Shown here one piece after another: positions 51,729 through 57,146 of a stretch of 57,146 nucleotides of DNA (the stretch's first letter is position 1; each line of letters begins with the position of its first letter). Position numbers and translations under genes: made by a program. The stretch lies in NCBI RefSeq assembly GCF_943193045.1, contig NZ_CALPCN010000011.1, forward strand, positions 1 through 57,146. The letters are read 5' to 3'. A model generated the notes under the pieces. That model was given only the letters and a program-made list of their open reading frames with translations. It searched no databases and was not told the origin of the DNA. The stretch is from Pumilibacter muris (lineage in GTDB: Bacteria > Bacillota > Clostridia > Christensenellales > Pumilibacteraceae).

Positions 51729-52441
51729 AAACCTTGCTTACAGACGCGTTCGCGCTTGTTGGAGAGGGCTGTTCGGAAACGAATTCGCAAAGTTGCGAAA
51801 GAACGCTCGCGTGCGCCGATTGCGGCGCGGTTGCCCTTTTAAAGCCTGAAAACGAGAGGCTGTTCGTTCCTTTCTGCAAAGAGGCGACGCTCGGCGGCGC
51901 AACGGGAATATATTTGCCCACACTCGATTTGCCCGATAAAACGCTTGATTCGCTTATAGAATATGCGCTCGATACCGGTGCAGAGCTTGCGGTTAAATGC
52001 GGCTGTACCCTTACAGATACGGGCATTATAGACGCGCGTTTCGGAAAAAGTCCGGTTATGTTGTTATACGAATTCGGGCTTTTGCAACAGTCGCGCATAA
52101 TTAGCGGAGTGTGCCTCGATAAAGACGATTTGTCGCTTATGGCGCAAGAGGGAGTTTCTCTCGCCGTATTGCCGAGCACCGACGCGGGCGAAGGGAACGG
52201 CGTCGCGCCCGTTTGCGCGGCTTTGAACGCAGGCGTAAAGTTACGAATAGGAACGGGAAGCGGCGTTTATAATCCGAAACGTTCGGTGATATTCGAAGCG
52301 GCGTTTTTGCGGCTTGCGGTTTCGGCGCAAATGAATAAGAAAGATGCGGTTTCGGTTCGCGAACTTGCAAAGATGTGCGCTCTCGACGGTGCGGACGACG
52401 CGAGTATAAAACAAATAGAAAGGGAAATAACCGATTATTAG
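51725..52441 (+). CDS. Truncated amidohydrolase-like protein without metal ligands
   Basis: A 238-residue protein that resembles the C-terminal half of SAH/MTA deaminases (MtaD/TRZ-ATZ family). Aligned landmarks: SGVCLDKDDLSLMAQEGVSL where the family has AHC...D...LA..G, AVLPSTDAGEGNGVAPVCAA for HCPxSN...SGIAPV, and GTGSGVYNPKRS for GTDG..SN. The metal-binding His and Asp are all replaced. The N-terminal half is atypical and Cys-rich. It is too uniform and well framed for a decayed gene; a non-catalytic role is likely. It overlaps galU and precedes a kinase-like gene. Confidence 0.65.
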   Translation: MKTLLTDAFALVGEGCSETNSQSCERTLACADCGAVALLKPENERLFVPFCKEATLGGATGIYLPTLDLPDKTLDSLIEYALDTGAELAVKCGCTLTDTGIIDARFGKSPVMLLYEFGLLQQSRIISGVCLDKDDLSLMAQEGVSLAVLPSTDAGEGNGVAPVCAALNAGVKLRIGTGSGVYNPKRSVIFEAAFLRLAVSAQMNKKDAVSVRELAKMCALDGADDASIKQIEREITDY

Positions 52442-52452
52442 GAGGTACGGCA

Positions 52453-53070
52453 ATGAGAGTTATAACTCTTAGCAGACAGTTCGGAAGCGGCGGCGGCGAA
52501 ATCGCCAAAAAGGTGGCTGAAAAGCTTAATATCAAATACGTTGACAAATCAATTCTCGCCGAAGCGGCTTCGGGAAGCGGAATTGCCAAAGAGCATTTCG
52601 AAAAGGCGGACGAGAGGCGCACGAACAGCTTTTTGTATTCGCTTGCAACCGCGCATTACGGCGGCACGGCGGCGCCCATTCAACTCAGCGACATAATAAC
52701 CGACGACAAACTTTTTATTCACACCGCCGACGCGATAAAACGCCTTGCGGGGGAACCTTGCGTGATAGTTGGGCGTTGCGCCGACGATATTTTGAGCGAC
52801 AGAGCTATAATAAGAGTATACGTTTACGCCGACATGAAGAGCAGGGTTGAAAGAATATGCAAGCTTTACGACCTTAACGAAAAAGCGGCGACAACGCTTA
52901 TTAAAAAAACCGATAAAAAGCGCGCCAACTATTATAATTTTTACACGTCGAAAACATGGGGCGACGCGCAAAATTACGACCTCTGTTTAAATTCGGACGC
53001 TCTCGGAATAGACGGTACAGCCGATATGATTAAAGAATTCGCTTTGTCGTGCGAGCGCGGCAAAAAGTAA
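52453..53070 (+). CDS. Cytidylate kinase-like family protein
   Basis: A 205-residue P-loop protein of the Cytidylate_kin2 family. The start is ATG 52453, after AGGAGG; longer frames lie in the previous gene. The loop is SRQFGSGGGEIAKKVAEKL, then YVDKSIL, and CVIVGRCADDIL with RVYVYAD in the second half. The usual GKST end of the P-loop is GGGE, standard for this family. Its substrate is unknown. Third gene of the galU operon. Confidence 0.88.
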   Translation: MRVITLSRQFGSGGGEIAKKVAEKLNIKYVDKSILAEAASGSGIAKEHFEKADERRTNSFLYSLATAHYGGTAAPIQLSDIITDDKLFIHTADAIKRLAGEPCVIVGRCADDILSDRAIIRVYVYADMKSRVERICKLYDLNEKAATTLIKKTDKKRANYYNFYTSKTWGDAQNYDLCLNSDALGIDGTADMIKEFALSCERGKK

Positions 53071-53087
53071 TAAAAAAACGTAAAAAA

Positions 53088-53121
53088 ACTCACGGACGCT
53101 GTTTTCGTGAGTCTTTTTTTT
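53088..53121 (+). terminator. Terminator of the galU operon
   Basis: ACTCACG (53088-53094) and CGTGAGT (53106-53112), followed by CTTTTTTTT, with an A-run before the stem. Confidence 0.85.
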
Positions 53122-53172
53122 GCGCGCAAATTTTTCCTAAGGAAAATCTAATGTTTTTAAGAGGATAAGTCC

Positions 53173-53201
53173 TTGCATTTGTGTGGATTGTGTGATATAA
53201 T
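53173..53201 (+). promoter_or_regulatory. Sigma-A promoter of the GH3/AAA-like operon
   Basis: TTGCAT (53173-53178), a 17-base spacer and TATAAT (53196-53201). The start of transcription would be near 53208, leaving a leader of about 97 bases before 53305. Confidence 0.7.
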
Positions 53202-53304
53202 ATTAAATAACTCAAAGTTTAACGAACATTTGCATATATAGGCAAGCCGACAGCGAAAATCAACCCGAAAGCGCGATTACGGCTTTGGGAGTGGTAAGGA
53301 AGAT

Positions 53305-56300
53305 ATGATAAAGAACGAACGACTCGTACATGCGATGACGCCCGAACAGCGAATAAAAACCATAACGGGAGTGGAATTTTATAAAAACCGCAGTCTCGAC
53401 GGCTACGCTTTTCCCGTGTTCGATATTTGCGAAAATCCGTTGGCATCAAAAAACGTTCGCCTCACGTCGTTTCCGTCCGACGCGGCGCTTGCGTGCGCAT
53501 GGAACTCGGCTCTTGTTGAAAGAGTTTATAAATGCGCGGGCAACGAGGCGAAAGCCGCCGTCGCCAACGCATATTACAATATAACCAATTTAACGTGCGA
53601 CGAAAGCGCATCGTCCGAAGAATTTGCGGTGGGCAAACTGTTGTCGGGAAAAATCGCCGGGCTCAACCGCAGCGGCGCGTTCGTTAATTTCGAAGATAAG
53701 TTGCGCTCCGATTTGTCGGCTGAAGAAATGGTTGCGGGCAAATTGATTTCCGACGCTGTTTTCGGAGCGGGCGAACCCGATTCGGTTATTTGCTCCCATT
53801 CCGAAAAAATCAATTCGTATGCCGAATACAGATTTAACGGGCTTAAATACGGCATAGCCGAAACCAAAGAACAGGTTGCCGCATTTTTAACCGAAGGTTA
53901 TTCGTTCGTTTTTTTGAAAACGGATTTCACCGAAGAACTTGTGCCGTATTTGTTGGAACTTACGGTAAGGTACGACAAAGCGTTAGACGCTTGCAAACGC
54001 GGCAAGATTTCGCCCGAACAGCTCGAAGAATGTTGCAAAGAACTTAAAATGTTGCCTATGGCGGCAATCGACGAGGCGTGCGGAAGAGTAATAGAAACGC
54101 TTATAAATCTCGGAAACTGCAACGCCGATTCTGTTGTTGAGCGTAAAACGGCTTTGCGCGAAGGCGAAAGTGCGCAGTTTGACGAGCGGCTGCATTCCGA
54201 CGTTGCGTTAGAAGCCGCGCGCGAATCGGTGGTTCTGATAAAAAACGACGGAATATTGCCGCTTAGGCACGAGTTGCGCGTTGCTGTGCTCGGCGAATAC
54301 GCCAAATCCGCGCAATATACGGACGACGGCAATTTAAGAACCGAAAACGGATTGCCGTTCGAGGTTATAAACGATTACGAAATTCAAACCGTAGGTTTTG
54401 CTTACGGCTACCGTAAAGGCGAAACGGGCAGGCAAGATTTGCTTAAAACCGCAGTTAAACTCGCTGCGGGCGCCGACGTTGCGATTGCGTTTTTATGCGC
54501 GGATAAAGGCGAAACCGCTTTGCCCGCAGAACAAATCGAACTTATAGACGCGCTTAAAGGGCGAGGCGTTAAAATTATCGCGGTGCTCGATGCCGAAAAC
54601 GTAACCGATTTGTCGTTTGCGGAGAAGTGTTGCGCGGTGCTGTTTTCGGCTCGCGGCGGGCAGAAACTTGCGAACGCCGTGTTCGAAATAATTACCGGTT
54701 TGGTTAATCCGTCGGGCAAGCTGTCGCGTCCGATTGCGGAAGACGAAAAAATCCGCTATCCGTTAGGCTACGGACTTTCGTATACAAAATTCGCATATTC
54801 TAAACTTTCGGTAACGGAGAGAGGAGTCGCTTTAACCGTTTCTAACGTGGGCGAATACGACGGTTATGCCGTTGTTACCATGCGAATAGGCAAAAAGAAC
54901 AAAGAGAAAGGTTCTGAGGAGCCTACGCGTTTGCGCGGTTTTAAAAAGGTTTTCGTGAAGAAAAACGATACGGCGAAAATAGAGATACCTTTTGGAGAAG
55001 AAACTTTCCGCACTTACGATTCCGAAAAGAAAAAATACCGTAACGAGGGAGGCGAATATACGGTAAGAATTTACGACGGCTCGCCTAACGGTGTTCTTGA
55101 CGGTGAGCTTACCCTCGCGCCTTATGTATACGACGACGAAAAAGAGCGTTCGGCGCGCAAAAGCGAGTATGCCGACGGCGAGCGGGCGGTTAAAGAGTTT
55201 GCGTCGCCAAACGAAAAAGCGTTTTACACCCGCCGCAAGTTCGGCGGCTTCGGATTAAAACTTGCTCTCGCTCTAATGCTTGCGGTATATTGCGACGCGG
55301 CGACGATTTTGCTTATTGTAGGCGGGCTTATAAACGGAGCGTTCGGCTACGCGTGCGTTGGCGTTGTTGCGGCGGCGGTGAATGTGGGCGTTGTTGCGTT
55401 TTGCATTGCTCTTGCCAAAAAGCGAAACGCTCTAACAAATTCTCCCGTTTACATAGGCGACGTTGTGGAAAAGCTCGGCACTTTTAAAGAGCTTGCAACG
55501 GTGTCGTATGAAAAGCCGCTTTCGTCAGAAGAAACGGAGCTTGCGCAAGAAGAAAACGCTTCGGCGGACGAGGAGAAAAAAGTTGAAGAAACTCCCGTGT
55601 ACGAATATGACACCGGTTTTACGGAATTGAGGCAAGAGGATATAAAATTTCGCGAAAACGCGTCTTTTGCCGAACTTTGCACTAATTTTCACGAATATGC
55701 AATGAGCTACGGCGTAGACGTGGAAGCTTCGTCGGCGCGTTCGCTGTTCGCGTCGCTTGCGGCAAGCAAACTTGTGCTGTTAGACGTGAAAAACAAAGAG
55801 GTTTTGCCGCTTTTCACCCAAGCTCTTTGCGGATATTTCGGCGGGGTTCAAGCTGTGGAGGCAGGCTGGGCGTGGTCTAAGCCCGAAAATCTTTATTGGA
55901 CGCTCGAAAACGGGAAGTACGTTGCATCGGGTTTTGTAAACGCTATGTATTCGGCTGTCGGCAATCCGGATAAAAACGCTCTCGCCGTTATAAGTCGGGT
56001 TCAGCCCGAAACGCTCAAAGACTATTTCGGCGACATAATAAAATATGCTCTTTTCCCGAGCGAGGAACACGTTTTAAAATTAAACGACGAAACGCAACTA
56101 ACTCTTCCGCACAACATAAGATACGTTCTTATAACAGAAAACGGTTTCGGCGAGCTTCCGCCCGAACTTGCGGCGGCGAGCGTGCAGGCGGAATTGCTGA
56201 TAAGCAAAGCCGAACCTTCCGCTGCCGTAGAAGTAAAGTCTGTGTCTTACGCCGCTTTCGAAGAGCTTGTTAAAGAGGCGCGCGAAGAACACTTTATGAA

Positions 56301-56625
56301 AGAGGTAGTGTGGAAAAAAATAGACGATTTAACCGAAGCGATAAACGCGAGCGAAAGATTTGCGCTCGGCAATAAAAGCGTGTTGCAAACCGAACGCCTT
56401 ACGTCCGTGCTCTTAGCTTGCGGCGCCGACGACGGCGAAACCTTTTCTGCGGCGTTTACGAATAAAATAGTCGGTCTGCTTAAAACGCTTAAATTATATA
56501 AGCGGGACGGCGGCGAACGGGTTTTGTTCGGAATGCTCGAAAAATTGTTCGGCGACGAAAATTTGAGCAAAATTCAAAAGGCGCTTATAAAAACAGCGTC
56601 GGCAAACTCTACGGGAGGCGTATAA
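53305..56625 (+). CDS. Membrane chimera: degenerate GH3 beta-glucosidase fold plus AAA-like domain
   Basis: A 1106-residue protein without a signal peptide. Residues 1-290 look like a shortened GH3 barrel (LTSFPSDAALACAWNSALVE) where the SDW nucleophile motif cannot be found. Residues 300-500 are the GH3 C-terminal domain (AARESVVLIKNDGILPLR; NPSGKLSRPIAE; YPLGYGLSYTKFAYSKL) and 505-640 its FnIII-like end. Two membrane helices lie at about 650-706. After an acidic linker, residues 770-1106 look AAA-like (SFAELCTNFHEYAMSYG, ASKLVLLDVKNKEVLPLFTQ, LPHNIRYVLITENGF) but lack a P-loop. Both ends should face the cytoplasm. It is cotranscribed with the next gene, which carries the same pre-AAA motif. 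Confidence 0.78.
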   Translation: MIKNERLVHAMTPEQRIKTITGVEFYKNRSLDGYAFPVFDICENPLASKNVRLTSFPSDAALACAWNSALVERVYKCAGNEAKAAVANAYYNITNLTCDESASSEEFAVGKLLSGKIAGLNRSGAFVNFEDKLRSDLSAEEMVAGKLISDAVFGAGEPDSVICSHSEKINSYAEYRFNGLKYGIAETKEQVAAFLTEGYSFVFLKTDFTEELVPYLLELTVRYDKALDACKRGKISPEQLEECCKELKMLPMAAIDEACGRVIETLINLGNCNADSVVERKTALREGESAQFDERLHSDVALEAARESVVLIKNDGILPLRHELRVAVLGEYAKSAQYTDDGNLRTENGLPFEVINDYEIQTVGFAYGYRKGETGRQDLLKTAVKLAAGADVAIAFLCADKGETALPAEQIELIDALKGRGVKIIAVLDAENVTDLSFAEKCCAVLFSARGGQKLANAVFEIITGLVNPSGKLSRPIAEDEKIRYPLGYGLSYTKFAYSKLSVTERGVALTVSNVGEYDGYAVVTMRIGKKNKEKGSEEPTRLRGFKKVFVKKNDTAKIEIPFGEETFRTYDSEKKKYRNEGGEYTVRIYDGSPNGVLDGELTLAPYVYDDEKERSARKSEYADGERAVKEFASPNEKAFYTRRKFGGFGLKLALALMLAVYCDAATILLIVGGLINGAFGYACVGVVAAAVNVGVVAFCIALAKKRNALTNSPVYIGDVVEKLGTFKELATVSYEKPLSSEETELAQEENASADEEKKVEETPVYEYDTGFTELRQEDIKFRENASFAELCTNFHEYAMSYGVDVEASSARSLFASLAASKLVLLDVKNKEVLPLFTQALCGYFGGVQAVEAGWAWSKPENLYWTLENGKYVASGFVNAMYSAVGNPDKNALAVISRVQPETLKDYFGDIIKYALFPSEEHVLKLNDETQLTLPHNIRYVLITENGFGELPPELAAASVQAELLISKAEPSAAVEVKSVSYAAFEELVKEAREEHFMKEVVWKKIDDLTEAINASERFALGNKSVLQTERLTSVLLACGADDGETFSAAFTNKIVGLLKTLKLYKRDGGERVLFGMLEKLFGDENLSKIQKALIKTASANSTGGV

Positions 56626-57146
56626 ATGCAAACGTTTGGCGCGTCTCGAATAAGCGACGCATTCGAAAAATTATGGAACGTTATGACGGGCAAAACGGCG
56701 CTGTTATTATATGCGTCGGTAGCTTTTGCGCTCGTGGTGCTTTTGGTTGTTAGGATTATATACGTCGAGCACCGCCGCGCGAAAGAAATTGCTTACAGAA
56801 CGGCGGCGGGAAAGATTGCCGAAAGGGAAGAAACCGTGAAAGCGGTGCGCGATACAATAGCCGGCACAATGAGCGCGAATCCCGGCGTTATCGTAGCGAA
56901 CGGCGGCGGCTTTATGCCCACTAAGGGAACTGCAAAAAACAAGTCGGACGTTGTGCCTGTTAGCGATGCCGAAGGTTCGCGGTTTTACATGCTTACGGAG
57001 ATAGACAAGGCATACGAAAAATACAGTCGGCCTGCGTACAACGACGAAATCGGGCTGAGAGAGCTGTGTGAGGCATTTCGCAACTTCTCCGCAGGTAAAC
57101 TCAAATTGTATTACGACATAGCCGACATACGACGGTTTATAGGCGC
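56626..57146 (+). CDS. Membrane-anchored probable AAA ATPase, 3' end outside the window
   Basis: The frame is open from ATG 56626 to the window end (173 residues). A single membrane helix (TALLLYASVAFALVVLLVV, about residues 24-45) is followed by a charged stretch (HRRAKEIAYRTAAGKIAERE) and a short Gly/Asn region. Then comes SRFYMLTEIDKAYEKYSRPA with LRELCEAFRNFSAGKLKLYY, which parallels the segment before the AAA-like domain of the previous protein. I expect a P-loop ATPase domain just past the end; that is inference. GGGAGG lies before the ATG, directly at the stop of the chimera gene. Confidence 0.65.
   Translation, partial: MQTFGASRISDAFEKLWNVMTGKTALLLYASVAFALVVLLVVRIIYVEHRRAKEIAYRTAAGKIAEREETVKAVRDTIAGTMSANPGVIVANGGGFMPTKGTAKNKSDVVPVSDAEGSRFYMLTEIDKAYEKYSRPAYNDEIGLRELCEAFRNFSAGKLKLYYDIADIRRFIG

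Overview
This window reads as chromosome from an anaerobic, low-to-mid GC Bacillota, most likely an uncultured gut Clostridia. Supporting signs are the yqfC/yqfD sporulation genes, an L27 precursor with a cleavable N-terminus next to its protease Prp, a ferredoxin-linked 2-oxoacid oxidoreductase, pyruvate phosphate dikinase, and the Bacillus/Clostridium gene order yqfC-yqfD-phoH-pgpH-ybeY-era-yqzL-recO and dgt-dnaG-rpoD-trmK-nif3. A Christensenellales-like origin is only a guess. Almost everything runs on the plus strand; the minus-strand genes are a two-component system, a GntR regulator and an acyl-CoA synthetase. No tRNA, rRNA, CRISPR array or transposase was seen.

Region 1 (1-22613) is a carbohydrate locus. 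A BceRS-like kinase/regulator pair (195-1777) precedes a GntR/LacI-type regulator (1943-3049), which is divergent from a long plus-strand run. That run starts at a strong promoter with TGTATTA/TAATACA half-sites and three stacked hairpins. It encodes a solute-binding lipoprotein, two permeases (no ATPase), two related lipoproteins, two large paralogous surface proteins, an SGNH-hydrolase lipoprotein, a surface metallophosphoesterase, a GH65 glycoside phosphorylase and beta-phosphoglucomutase. The secreted proteins share private domains, and three end in the same Cys-containing tail (KKxCGS, hydrophobic helix, basic end). My reading is that a decorated alpha-glucan is trimmed of acyl and phosphate groups outside, imported as disaccharide, then phosphorolysed to beta-glucose-1-phosphate and converted to glucose-6-phosphate.

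Region 2 (22679-32531) is housekeeping: a MazG-type protein, DusB, L21/Prp/L27 with an L21 leader, Ogg, and a four-subunit 2-oxoacid:ferredoxin oxidoreductase followed by an NfeD-like protein. An AT-rich type II restriction-modification module (27138-29328) sits between ogg and the oxidoreductase. It is bracketed by a perfect 19-bp direct repeat derived from the 3' end of ogg, the footprint of an insertion with long target duplication.

Region 3 (32587-48051) is the conserved sporulation/replication/housekeeping cluster. Oddities are phoH and dgt without canonical start codons where homology and Shine-Dalgarno sequences place them, a PgpH without its extracellular domain, a short RecO, and a primary sigma factor whose region 1.1 is duplicated in tandem.

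Region 4 (48150-57146) holds an EFR1-type flavodoxin-ferredoxin, an acyl-CoA synthetase, galU, an amidohydrolase-like protein that has lost its metal ligands, a cytidylate-kinase-like protein, and a 1106-residue chimera: degenerate GH3 beta-glucosidase fold, two membrane helices and an AAA-like domain without a P-loop. The next gene, cut by the window end, is a membrane-anchored protein that starts with the same pre-AAA motif as that domain. This pair is the best candidate here for an undescribed system.
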